Positions 7,281 to 15,555 of a DNA stretch of 64,000 nt are shown piece by piece. A program made the position numbers and the translations under genes. A model generated the notes under the pieces. The model saw nothing but the letters and a program-made list of their open reading frames with translations, had not been told where the DNA came from and did not search any database. Every line of letters begins with the position of its first letter. Positions within the stretch are counted from its first letter, which is position 1. Source of the stretch: Dehalococcoidia bacterium (GTDB lineage: Bacteria; Chloroflexota; Dehalococcoidia; SM23-28-2; RBG-16-64-32); contig JAUSFE010000138.1 of NCBI GenBank assembly GCA_030649945.1, forward strand, positions 1-64,000, read 5' to 3'.

Positions 7281-8829
7281 CACCGTCGCCGACATGCAGC
7301 GGCTGGAGCGCGAGGCGGGCGTGCCCGTGCCGCAGCTCATGGAGAACGCCGGGCTGGCGGTGGCGCAGGAGGCCTGGCTGCTCCTCGGCGAGCTGGCGGA
7401 GCGCCGCATCCTGGTGCTGGTGGGGCCCGGCAACAACGGCGGCGACGGCCTGGTGGCCGCGCGGCACCTGAAGGACTGGGGCGCAGAGGTGATCACTTAC
7501 CTGCTGAAGGCCCGTGGCGAAGACGACGCCAACCTGGCCTCGCTGCTGGAGCGGCAGGCGCCCATAGTCCTGGCCGAAGAGGACGCCGCTGAAGGGTACA
7601 AACGCCTCGGCGAGGCGCTGGGCGGGGCGGAGCTGGTGATCGACGCCCTGCTGGGGACCGGCCGCGCCCGGCCGATCGAGGGGCCGCTGGCACAGGTGCT
7701 GGACCGGCTCAGGGACGCCCGCGCCGGCCGCCTGCCGCCCCGCCTGCTGGCCGTGGACCTGCCCACGGGCCTCGATGCCGATACCGGCGCCGTGGACCCC
7801 CATTGCGTGGCCGCGGACCACACGGCGGCCCTTGCCTGGAGCAAGGTCGGCCTGCACCTGCTGCCGGGCTCGCAGTACGCCGGCCGCGTGGAGGTGGTGG
7901 ACATCGGCATCCCGCCGGAGCTGGGCGCAACGGTCCAGACGGAGCTGCTGACCCAGCGCTGGGCGCGGGAGATGCTGCCGGAGCGGCCGGCCGCCGCCCA
8001 CAAGGGCACCTTCGGGAGCGCGCTGGTCATCGCCGGCTCGCCGCGCTACACCGGCGCGCCGTACCTGGCGTGCATGGCCGCGCTGCGCGCCGGCGCCGGG
8101 CTCGTCACGCTGGCCTGCGGGCGCTCCATCTACCCCATGCTGGCCGCCAAACTGGTGGAGGCGACGTTCGAGCCGCTGGACGACCAGGACGGCCAGCTCT
8201 CCGCCCAGGAGGCCGGCGCGGTGCGCCGGGCGCTGGAACAGGGCTACGGCTCCGTGCTCGTAGGCCCCGGGCTGGGCCAGGGCGGCTACGTGCAGGCGTT
8301 CATGAAGGCCGTCTTGCCGATGCTCTCGGCGGAGGAGGGCCTGCGCGGCCTCGTGATCGACGCCGACGCGCTGAACAACCTCTCGCGCATCGAGCGCTGG
8401 TGGGCGCTGGTGCGGGCGCCCGCAGTCGTGACGCCGCACCCGGGCGAGATGTCGCGCCTCACGGGCCTGCCGGTCAATGAGGTGCAGGCCGACCGCCTGG
8501 GGGCCGCCCGCCGGTTTGCGGCGGAGTGGGGCGTCGCTGTCCTGCTGAAGGGCGCGCCCAGCATCGTGGCGGCGCCGGACGGCCGCGTGCGGGTGAACCC
8601 GTTCACGAACCCGGCGCTGGCGACGGCCGGGACGGGCGACGTGCTGGCCGGGACGATCGCCGGCTTCATCGCGCAGGGGGTGGAGCCGTTCGAAGCGGCC
8701 GCGCTGGGGCTTTACGTCAGCAGCCTGGCGGGCGAGCACCTGCGCCGCGAGCTGGGCAGCGCCGGCATGATCGCGGGCGACCTGCTGCCCGCCCTGCCGC
8801 GGGCCATGAAGGAGCTGCGGGGCGAGTGA
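7270..8829 (+). CDS. nnr: Bifunctional NAD(P)H-hydrate epimerase / ADP-dependent dehydratase
   Basis: 519 residues. Repairs damaged NAD(P)HX: the N-terminal YjeF-N half (to ~215) epimerises R/S-NADHX and the C-terminal half (from ~230) dehydrates S-NADHX using ADP. N-terminal marks: PQLMENAG, GPGNNGGDG at 52-60, VDLPTGLDADTG. C-terminal marks: HKGTFGSALVIAGSPRYTGA from 244, VVTPHPGEMSRL and NPALATAGTGDVLAGT, the ribokinase-like nucleotide site. Length equals that of the fused E. coli-type enzyme. The start is the second copy of a duplicated ATGAAGCTC with AAGGA seven bases upstream; longer frames run into repeat DNA. Confidence 0.93.
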   Translation: MKLVTVADMQRLEREAGVPVPQLMENAGLAVAQEAWLLLGELAERRILVLVGPGNNGGDGLVAARHLKDWGAEVITYLLKARGEDDANLASLLERQAPIVLAEEDAAEGYKRLGEALGGAELVIDALLGTGRARPIEGPLAQVLDRLRDARAGRLPPRLLAVDLPTGLDADTGAVDPHCVAADHTAALAWSKVGLHLLPGSQYAGRVEVVDIGIPPELGATVQTELLTQRWAREMLPERPAAAHKGTFGSALVIAGSPRYTGAPYLACMAALRAGAGLVTLACGRSIYPMLAAKLVEATFEPLDDQDGQLSAQEAGAVRRALEQGYGSVLVGPGLGQGGYVQAFMKAVLPMLSAEEGLRGLVIDADALNNLSRIERWWALVRAPAVVTPHPGEMSRLTGLPVNEVQADRLGAARRFAAEWGVAVLLKGAPSIVAAPDGRVRVNPFTNPALATAGTGDVLAGTIAGFIAQGVEPFEAAALGLYVSSLAGEHLRRELGSAGMIAGDLLPALPRAMKELRGE

Positions 8830-9117
8830 GGGGGCGCGAACTGTGCCCGCATCACACCGCTAACGACGCCTCAGACGATCCCGACCCATCCTGGACGATC
8901 CCGGTCGCGTTTCCAGATCGGGCGTCGTTCCCGGACAGACCCTTCCTTCGTCAGGGTGACAGGGGCGGCGTTGAGCGCAGCTATCGGGAATCTCGGGCAT
9001 CTGCCGACAGCTTTGCAGTGCCCTGTCCACATTCTCCTGCCATCCACCCCTCGCACAGCGGCCCCGAAGCGGCGACAATGGCCCCAATGATGCATCTGTG
9101 CTCACCTGTGTCCATCT
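8830..9117. repeat. Repeat-rich gap before recJ
   Basis: At 8930-8961 lies CCCGGACAGACCCTTCC followed by TTCGTCAGGGTGACAGG, a repeat family also seen at 15160-15320. At 9099-9123 it ends in TGTGTCCATCTGTGGCTAAC, which also occurs at the methyltransferase start (27299). No gene seen. Confidence 0.65.
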
Positions 9118-10878
9118 GTGGCTAACGTCACCGCCGCGAGCCCGGCAATGCGCCGCCGCTGGCAGCTCCGCGGGCGCGTTCCGGAGGGCGACCTGGCGTC
9201 CGCGCCCTACCCGCCGCTGGTGCGCCACCTCCTCTGGCACCGCGGCGTGCGCACGGCGGACCAGGCGCGCGCCTTCGTTGACGCCGCCCCGGTAGACTAC
9301 GACCCGCTGCTCCTGCCGGACGCGCGCCCGGCCCTGGAGCGCCTGCGGCGGGCCGTGCAGGAGGGCGAGCTGGTCGCCGTTTACGGAGACTTCGACGTGG
9401 ACGGCGTGACCGCCTCGGCCATCCTCATCGAGGCGCTGCGCGGCCTGGGCGCCGCCGTCACCCACCACATCCCGGACCGGTTCGCGGAGGGTTACGGCGT
9501 CAACATCCCGGCCATCGACGAGCTTGCGTCCGTCGGGACCGCGCTCATCGTCACGGCCGACTGCGGCACCAGCTCAGCCGCCGAGATCGAGCACGCCGCG
9601 GGGCTGGGCGTGGACGTCATCGTCGTGGACCACCACACGGTGCCGCCGCAGTTGCCGCAGGCCGTGGCGATCGTGAACCCGAAGCGGGAAGGGAACGAGT
9701 ATCCGGACCCCGAGCTGGCGACAGGCGGACTCGCGTTCAAGCTGATGACGGCGCTGTACGAGCTGCTGGGCCGCGCCTGGCAGCCCGAGCGCTACCTGGA
9801 CCTGGTGGCGTTGAGCACCGTCTGCGACGTGGTACCGCTGCGGGACGAGAACCGCTCTCTGGTGCAGCGCGGCCTCGCGGCTCTCGCGCGGACGCAGCGC
9901 GCCGGGCTGCGGGCGCTCTGCGAGGCGTCCGGCATAGACCCGCAGCGCCTGGACGCGGACTCCATCGGCTACGCCCTGGGTCCCAGGCTGAACGCCGCGG
10001 GCAGACTGGCCCACGCCGGCCTGGCCCTGGAGCTGCTGCTGGAGACGGACGCGTCGCGGGCCGGGGAGCGCGCCCGGGAGCTCACGGCGCTCAACCAGCA
10101 GCGCCAGCAGGCCACGGCGGCCGCCGTCGCGCTGGCGCAGGAGCTGCTGTCGGCAGAGGAGGCGGGCCTGCCGCTGATCTTCGTCGGCCACCGCGATATC
10201 CCCTCTGGCATCGTGGGCCTGGTGGCGGCCCGGCTGGCGGAGGAGCGCTACCGGCCGGCCGTGGTCTACGAGCTGGGCGACGAGACCAGCCGGGCGAGCT
10301 GCCGCAGCATCCCGGAGTTCGACATCACGGGGGCGCTGAGACGGTGTCCGGAGCTGATGCTGCGCTTCGGTGGCCACCGCGCCGCCGCCGGCTTCACCGC
10401 GCGCAACGAGATGCTGCCGCCACTGCGCGAGGCGCTGCTGAGCCATGCCGGCGCGTGCCTTTCGGGCCTGGACCTCGCGCCGTTGATCGATATCGACGCC
10501 GCCATCCCGTTGCACCGCGTGACCGGGCGCCTCATCCAGTCGCTGATGCGGCTGGCGCCCTTTGGCCAGGACAACCCGGAGCCGACGTTCCTGAGCCGGG
10601 ATCTGGAAGTGGCGGACGCGCGCGCGGTGGGAAGCGAGGGTACGCACCTGCGTCTGAGGCTCCGGGACGGGCGCGTCACGTGGCCGGCCATCGCCTTCGG
10701 CCACGGCGCCCTGGACGTGCGGCCGGGCCAGCGGCTGGACGTGGTGTACAGCTTCTCGCCGGACAGGGGCACGGACGGCGGGCTGGAGCTGCGGGTGAAG
10801 GACGTGGCCCCGAGCACCGCGCCGGCGCCCGCGGCCGCCGGGATGGCCGGGATCGCCGGCGGCGAGTCAGCTCATTGA
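9118..10878 (+). CDS. recJ: Single-stranded-DNA-specific exonuclease RecJ
   Basis: 586 residues. RecJ degrades single-stranded DNA 5' to 3' in recombination and mismatch repair, with Mn2+/Mg2+. DHH domain: DFDVDGVT at 91-98 and VDHHTVP with the DHH at 171-173, plus IVTADCGTS. DHHA1 domain: FGGHRAAAGF around 418. The OB-type C-terminal part (LAPFGQDNPEPTFL onward) is present. The GTG at 9118 lies inside a dispersed repeat (CCATCTGTGGCTAAC); an ATG at 9148, giving MRRRWQLRG, fits the family start better, so the first ten residues may not be natural. Followed 12 bases later by an F420-type gene. Confidence 0.93.
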   Translation: MANVTAASPAMRRRWQLRGRVPEGDLASAPYPPLVRHLLWHRGVRTADQARAFVDAAPVDYDPLLLPDARPALERLRRAVQEGELVAVYGDFDVDGVTASAILIEALRGLGAAVTHHIPDRFAEGYGVNIPAIDELASVGTALIVTADCGTSSAAEIEHAAGLGVDVIVVDHHTVPPQLPQAVAIVNPKREGNEYPDPELATGGLAFKLMTALYELLGRAWQPERYLDLVALSTVCDVVPLRDENRSLVQRGLAALARTQRAGLRALCEASGIDPQRLDADSIGYALGPRLNAAGRLAHAGLALELLLETDASRAGERARELTALNQQRQQATAAAVALAQELLSAEEAGLPLIFVGHRDIPSGIVGLVAARLAEERYRPAVVYELGDETSRASCRSIPEFDITGALRRCPELMLRFGGHRAAAGFTARNEMLPPLREALLSHAGACLSGLDLAPLIDIDAAIPLHRVTGRLIQSLMRLAPFGQDNPEPTFLSRDLEVADARAVGSEGTHLRLRLRDGRVTWPAIAFGHGALDVRPGQRLDVVYSFSPDRGTDGGLELRVKDVAPSTAPAPAAAGMAGIAGGESAH

Positions 10879-10890
10879 GAGGAGCGGATC

Positions 10891-11328
10891 ATGGCCATCT
10901 ACCATAAGCCGGGCGGTCTCACACGCGCGATGAACAGCGTCCTCGGCTGGTTTGCCTCGCTGGGACTGACGCCGGGGCAGATGATCACGCTGGAGCTGAA
11001 GGGCAGACGCTCAGGCAAGGTCCGTTCCACGGTCGTCAACTCCGTGGAGTACGGTGGCCAGCGCTACCTGGTATCGCCCAGAGGCGAGTCCGAATGGGTG
11101 CGCAACGTGCGCTCGGCCGGCGGCCTGGCCGTTATCCGCCACGGCAAACGCGCCGGCGTGCGCCTGGAAGAGGTGCCGGCGGGCGAGCGGGCAGCGATCA
11201 TCCAGGCCTACCTGAAGCGCAACGCTATGGCCACGAAGGCCCACTTCGGGATCGAGCCGGACGCGCCGCTGCCGGAGTTCGAGCGGATAGCGGCGCTGCA
11301 CCCCGTGTTCCGCATCGCCGCCCTGTAG
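10891..11328 (+). CDS. Deazaflavin (F420)-dependent nitroreductase-fold protein
   Basis: 145 residues, matching the DDN/DUF385 group of split-beta-barrel proteins that bind coenzyme F420. Visible: MNSVLGWFASLGL at the N-terminus, then LELKGRRSGKVRSTVVN, the typical 'T.GRRSG..r.t.v' strand pair, YLVSPRGESEWVRNVR and the C-terminal LPEFERIAALHPVFRI. In Mycobacterium this family reduces quinones and activates nitroimidazole prodrugs. AGAGGAG lies seven bases before ATG. With two LLM-type enzymes downstream, it suggests that the organism makes F420. Natural substrate unknown. Confidence 0.85.
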   Translation: MAIYHKPGGLTRAMNSVLGWFASLGLTPGQMITLELKGRRSGKVRSTVVNSVEYGGQRYLVSPRGESEWVRNVRSAGGLAVIRHGKRAGVRLEEVPAGERAAIIQAYLKRNAMATKAHFGIEPDAPLPEFERIAALHPVFRIAAL

Positions 11329-11531
11329 GGTCGCGGCGAACAGCCACGCGAATCGTAGGCGGGTACCTTCAGGTGCCCGCAAAGCGGGGGCGGGGTGGAG
11401 GCAGACGCCGCGCAGGCGAAGGGAAGCCGTCGTGGAGGCCTGAAGCATGCCCTGAGCCTGCCGAAGGGGCGGCTCCGCTACCGCGTGGCCCCGCCCCCCC
11501 CTTTTGGAGGCCTGAAGGCGCTCCGCTACGT
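11329..11531. repeat. Repeat DNA between F420-type gene and enoyl-CoA hydratase
   Basis: GC-rich non-coding stretch with two copies of GGAGGCCTGAAG (11436, 11506) and CTGAGCCTGCCGAAGG. No gene seen; the two flanking genes converge here. Confidence 0.5.
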
Positions 11532-12377
11532 TCATTTTCGCTCCCCATAGTCCCCCCAGGGGGCGTCGCGGCGGCGCACGGCCTCGCGGAAGCCTTCCTT
11601 CATCGCCAGGTCGCGCCAGGCGATGCCCTCCGGCGTGTGGCGGGCCGCGCCGTCGAGGATCGTGCCCAGCATCTGGGTGGTGCGCAGGCCCATGTTCTCG
11701 TAGGCCTGGTTCACCAGCAGCTTGCTCATCGCCAGCTGGCTCGCCGGTATCGTGGCCAGCCTGGCCGCCATCTCCTCCACGACCACCGCCAGCTCGGAGG
11801 CGGGCACGGCCCTGGAGGCCAGCCCCAGGCGCTCCGCCTCAGCGCCGGTCAGCGGCTGGCCGGTAAGCATCAGCCGCTTGGCGTGCTCCAGCCCCAGGCG
11901 GTAGACCCACATGGCCGTGGTGGGCTCGCCCCAGACGCGGGCGGGAGGGTAGCCGATCTGCGCGTCTTCCGCCATGTAGATGAGGTCGCTGCAGAGCGCC
12001 ATATCGGTGCCGCCGCCCACGCACCAGCCGTGCACCTGGGCGATGACCGGCTTCGGGCTCTCCCAGAGCGACATGAAGGCGCGCACGTTGCGGGACATCC
12101 ACTGGTAATCGCGCGCGGGGTCCCAGTGGCCGGAGAGGGCGCGCTGGGAGGCGTCCTCCGCCTTCGTCCCCCAGTCCAGGTCGTAGCCCGCGCAGAAGGC
12201 GCGGCCGGCCCCGCTGAGGATGATCACGCGGACGGCCGGGTCGTCGCCGGCGGCGGCGACGGCGTCCCCCAGCTCCGCCGTCATGCGGGCGTCGATGGCG
12301 TTCAGGCGCTGCGGCCGGTTCAGCGCGATGCGGGCGATGCCGGCGGCGGCGCTATAGGCGATGGTTTCGAAGTCCAT
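11532..12377 (-). CDS. Enoyl-CoA hydratase/isomerase family protein
   Basis: 281 residues, crotonase fold. ARIALNRPQRLNAID near the N-terminus, IILSGAGRAFCAGYDL as the first oxyanion-hole segment, and VHGWCVGGGTDMALCSDL as the second. The Glu positions of classical hydratases are not clear: the segment after the GGG motif reads YPPARVWGEPTTAMWVYRLG. It may therefore be an isomerase, hydrolase or other crotonase rather than a hydratase. ATG at 12377 is chosen because AGGAGGA lies ~7 bases upstream; the frame stays open 20 codons further without similarity. One of four crotonase genes here. Confidence 0.88.
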   Translation of the reverse strand: MDFETIAYSAAAGIARIALNRPQRLNAIDARMTAELGDAVAAAGDDPAVRVIILSGAGRAFCAGYDLDWGTKAEDASQRALSGHWDPARDYQWMSRNVRAFMSLWESPKPVIAQVHGWCVGGGTDMALCSDLIYMAEDAQIGYPPARVWGEPTTAMWVYRLGLEHAKRLMLTGQPLTGAEAERLGLASRAVPASELAVVVEEMAARLATIPASQLAMSKLLVNQAYENMGLRTTQMLGTILDGAARHTPEGIAWRDLAMKEGFREAVRRRDAPWGDYGERK

Positions 12378-12692
12378 GCTGGCGTCCTCCTGACAACGGC
12401 TGCTCTGACTATAGCCGCTTGCTGTAGTTCCCACCAAGGTTTACAAGGGAGCGTTCTGAAGAGGCCGCCCGCCTCAGGCGGGGAGTGTTCGGCAGCCGCT
12501 CATGGTACGAGTACCTCACCATGAGCGGGTCGGGGGCTCCTTGGCTGGCTGTGTTTTCGGGCCAACCCCCTTCCCGCTCGCCCTACGATCCTTCCAGGGA
12601 AGGACTCAGGGCGAGCGGCGAACTACGCCGCGATACAAACGAACACCCTCCCTGCCTTCGTTGACTGTCAACAACCTCTGTGGGAACTGCCG
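12378..12692. other. Intergenic region with CCGCTCATGG palindrome
   Basis: Contains an inverted repeat at 12496-12538: arms CCGCTCATGGT and ACCATGAGCGG around a ~21-bp loop holding ACGAGTACCTC. The same element occurs twice at 55967-56183. The rest is a low-information stretch with CCCTCGCC-like runs; no gene seen. It separates the hydratase from the 3' end of the GH57 gene on the same strand. Confidence 0.65.
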
Positions 12693-15119
12693 CTATTCCA
12701 CGCGAACGGCCAGGTTGACGCCGAGGGCCAGGAAGAGGGCCAGCCAGGCGCCGGCGCCCTCATCGCCCAGGCCCGCGCGCGCCCGCCGCTCCGGGTACGC
12801 CTCCTGGAGCGCCTCGTAGTAGCAGTTCTGCACGCCGGAGAGGTCCACGGCGAAGGGCAGCAGCCGCACGGCGCTCACGGAAGACTCCAGCGCGCGCAGC
12901 GCCTCCAGGTCCCGCGGGCTCTCCGCGAAGCGCCGCGCCAGCCGCTCCAGCGTCCGCTCCGCGGCGTAGGCCAGCCCCACGGCTTCCAGCGGCGACCCCC
13001 AGACGCCCGCCTCCCGCAGCACGTTGCTGACGCGGTCCGAATCTATGGGCTCCTCCTCCAGCAGGCGGCGCAGGTTGCCGTTCAGCACCAGTTCGGCCGC
13101 CGTGCGGAAGGAGTCCGGCAGCGGGAAGCCCACGTCGCGCAGGAAGCGCATCAGCGGGGCGTGGTGCTCGAAGATCTGCCGGTAGGAAGACTCGGCCTCC
13201 GCCAGCGTGGAGGCGAGGATAGTCTCCAGCACCTTGCGCTGCTCGTCCCGGAACAGCGCCTTCATGGAGTACGTGAGCCCGGCGAAGTGGCGGTCCAGCG
13301 CCCGCACCACCTCCGGCAGGTCCGCCCGCGAGAAGTGGTCCATGACCTCGCCCACCATCGCCGCGTAGGCCTCCGGGGCCGTGAATTTGCGTACCCCGGC
13401 TGTGAGGTTGTGGTCCCCCAGGTGCAGGACGGCGAACATGAGCACGTCCCATTCGCCGGTGATGACAGACGTCAGCCGCACGCGGCCGGCGGCGAGCCTG
13501 GCCTGGCCGGCCTCCCGGAGCTTGTAGTCCTCGATGCCCACGTTGTAGCAGAAGACGCGCGCCGCCTGCGGGTAGGCCTCGAAGAGCGAGCTGACCGCGA
13601 AGTGCGCGGCGATCTGCCGCAGGTTCACGGCCGCCGGCCCCACGGATCGCTCGTAGATCTGGCGTCCGTCCCCCTGCTCCGGTTCGTTGCTCTGCGCCTG
13701 CGCCAGCGCCTCCAGGAAGGCCGGCTCCAGGCCGTCGCCCAGGACCTCCCGGGAAAGCTGGATCACCCGCCCGGCGTACTGGATCACCTGCGTCGCCTCA
13801 ATGCCGGCGATGTCATCGAAGAACCAGCCGCAGCTGGTGTACATGAGCATGGCGTGGCGCTGCAGCTCCAGCAGCTTCAGCGCGGTCACCCTGTCGCCCT
13901 CGTCCAGCTCGTGCGTGGCGTGCCGGCGGAAGAACCGCTCCAGGCTCTCGGGCTCGCGGTCCAGGATCACGTTGATGTAGTCGTCGCGCGCGGCCCAGGG
14001 GTCCCGCAGCAGGTGGCGGGCCTTCTCCTCGAAACGGGGCGCCGCCTGGTCCCGCAGCTGGTCCAGCGCCTCGCGCAGCGGCGCGCGCCACGCCTGGTGC
14101 CACTCCGGGCGTCCGCCGGTGTTGCAGCCGCAGTCGCCGCGCCAGCGCTCCACGCCGTGCCCGCAGCTCCACGAGGTGTTCTCGAAGACCTCCACCTCGT
14201 GCTGCGCCGGGTGGCGCTCCAGGTACTCCCCATAGTTCGTGAGGGCGATGCCGCTCTGCTCCAGGCGCTCCAGTGCTGCGGCCAGCGCCATGTCGCCGTG
14301 GCGGTGATGGTGGCCGTAGCTCTCGCCGTCCGTGGCGATGTGTACGAGCTGCGGCCAGGGGCGCTGGTCAGAAAAACCGGCGGCCAGCCGGTTGGCGAAC
14401 TGCTCGCCGCTCTGGAGCAGGCCCTCGAAGGCCACCGCCCGCGCGGCCGGCCCGTCATAGAAGAAGACAGCGAGCTTGCGGCCGGATGGCAACTGCACGA
14501 AGTAAGGCCGCGTGGGGTCTATGGCACCGCCGCTCACGTCCTTCCAGGCGCGCCCCCCGGCGTGGCGCACGCGCGCCGCCTGGTGCGGCGCCAGGATGGT
14601 GAAGCTGACGCCCAACTGGGCCAGGACGTCCAGCGTCTCGGCGTCAACGGCCGTCTCCGGCAACCACATCCCTTCCGGCCGCCGCCCGAAGCGGTGCTCG
14701 AAATCGCGGATGCCCCACAGCGCCTGCGTGCGCTTGTCGCGGCTGTTGGCCAGCGGCATGATCAGGTGGCCCCAGGCCTGGGCCAGGGCCGAGCCGTGGC
14801 CGGAGAAGCGCGCCGCGCTCTCCCGGTCCGCGTCCAGCACCGCCTGGTAGACGTCGCCGGCCTCGTCTTCCAGCCACTTCAGGAGCGTCGGCCCGAAGTT
14901 GAAGCTGAGGCGCGAGTAGTTGTTCACGATGCGCTCTATGCGGCCTTCGCCGTCCAGGATGCGGGACCGCGCGTTCGGCCCGTAGCACTCGGCCGTGACG
15001 CGCTCGTTCCAGTCGTGGTACGGGTAGGCGGAGTCCTGTAGCTCGATCACCTCCAGCGACGGGTTCTCGCGGGGCGGCTGGTAGAAGTGGCCGTGCACGC
15101 AGACGTAGCGGTCCGTCAC
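12693..15119 (-). CDS. Glycoside hydrolase family 57 / DUF3536 protein
   Basis: 808 residues. The N-terminal ~330 residues are a GH57-type barrel: VCVHGHFYQPPREN at the start, GMWLPETAVDAETLDVL carrying the expected catalytic Glu, and HIATDGESYGHHHRHG with the Asp. The rest matches the DUF3536 extension (ETSWSCGHGVERW-like segment, CGWFFDDIAGIEATQVIQYAGRVIQL, LTSVITGEWDVLMFAVLHLGDHNL). GH57 enzymes act on alpha-glucans (amylase, amylopullulanase, branching or 4-alpha-glucanotransferase). It follows glgB at 436 bp, separated by a VNTR, and closes the alpha-glucan cluster; probably trims or remodels the glucan. Confidence 0.88.
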   Translation of the reverse strand: MTDRYVCVHGHFYQPPRENPSLEVIELQDSAYPYHDWNERVTAECYGPNARSRILDGEGRIERIVNNYSRLSFNFGPTLLKWLEDEAGDVYQAVLDADRESAARFSGHGSALAQAWGHLIMPLANSRDKRTQALWGIRDFEHRFGRRPEGMWLPETAVDAETLDVLAQLGVSFTILAPHQAARVRHAGGRAWKDVSGGAIDPTRPYFVQLPSGRKLAVFFYDGPAARAVAFEGLLQSGEQFANRLAAGFSDQRPWPQLVHIATDGESYGHHHRHGDMALAAALERLEQSGIALTNYGEYLERHPAQHEVEVFENTSWSCGHGVERWRGDCGCNTGGRPEWHQAWRAPLREALDQLRDQAAPRFEEKARHLLRDPWAARDDYINVILDREPESLERFFRRHATHELDEGDRVTALKLLELQRHAMLMYTSCGWFFDDIAGIEATQVIQYAGRVIQLSREVLGDGLEPAFLEALAQAQSNEPEQGDGRQIYERSVGPAAVNLRQIAAHFAVSSLFEAYPQAARVFCYNVGIEDYKLREAGQARLAAGRVRLTSVITGEWDVLMFAVLHLGDHNLTAGVRKFTAPEAYAAMVGEVMDHFSRADLPEVVRALDRHFAGLTYSMKALFRDEQRKVLETILASTLAEAESSYRQIFEHHAPLMRFLRDVGFPLPDSFRTAAELVLNGNLRRLLEEEPIDSDRVSNVLREAGVWGSPLEAVGLAYAAERTLERLARRFAESPRDLEALRALESSVSAVRLLPFAVDLSGVQNCYYEALQEAYPERRARAGLGDEGAGAWLALFLALGVNLAVRVE

Positions 15120-15159
15120 GCGCCGGCCCCCGGCGTCCTAGCCCTTGTCGTCCTGAGGC

Positions 15160-15310
15160 CGACTGTCACCCTGAGGAACGAAGGGTCTGTCCGGGGTGGA
15201 GTTCGCATCCGCGTTCGCGGGCCGGAACCAAGGCAGGCGCTGCGGGTGGTCCCGGGCGCCGGAGATGAGGCGAGCGTCAGTGCCCGGACAGGTCCTTCCT
15301 TCGTCAGGAC
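15160..15310. repeat. Inverted-arm dispersed repeat upstream of the VNTR
   Basis: Left arm TGTCACCCTGAGGAACGAAG and right arm CCTTCCTTCGTCAGGACGAC are near inverted complements ~110 bp apart. Same family as 8930-8961. Confidence 0.6.
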
Positions 15311-15552
15311 GACAGGTGGCGGCAGGGCGACAGGTGGCGTCGGGGCGACAGGCGGCGGCAGGGCGACAGACGGCGGCAGGGCGACAGATGGTGGCAGAGC
15401 GACAGGTGGCGGCAGGGCGACAGATGGCGGCAGGGCGACGGATGGCGGCAGGGCGACAGGCGGCGGCACGGCGACAGGCGGCGGCAGGGCGGCAGATGGC
15501 GGCAGGACGACAGATGGCGGCAGGGTGACAGATGGCGGCGGCGTGACAGGCG
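15311..15552. repeat. 18-bp minisatellite (VNTR), about 13 copies
   Basis: Tandem units of consensus GACAGATGGCGGCAGGGC start at 15311 and recur every 18 bp to about 15544 with a few substitutions per unit. It lies between the glgB stop (15556) and the GH57 start. Because the unit is a multiple of three, it makes long low-complexity frames on both strands; these are not believed to be genes. Confidence 0.92.
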
Positions 15553-15555
15553 GGC

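Noticed and set aside
13161-15041. 626-codon plus-strand frame over the GH57 gene
   Set aside because: Antisense shadow of a gene with clear family motifs.
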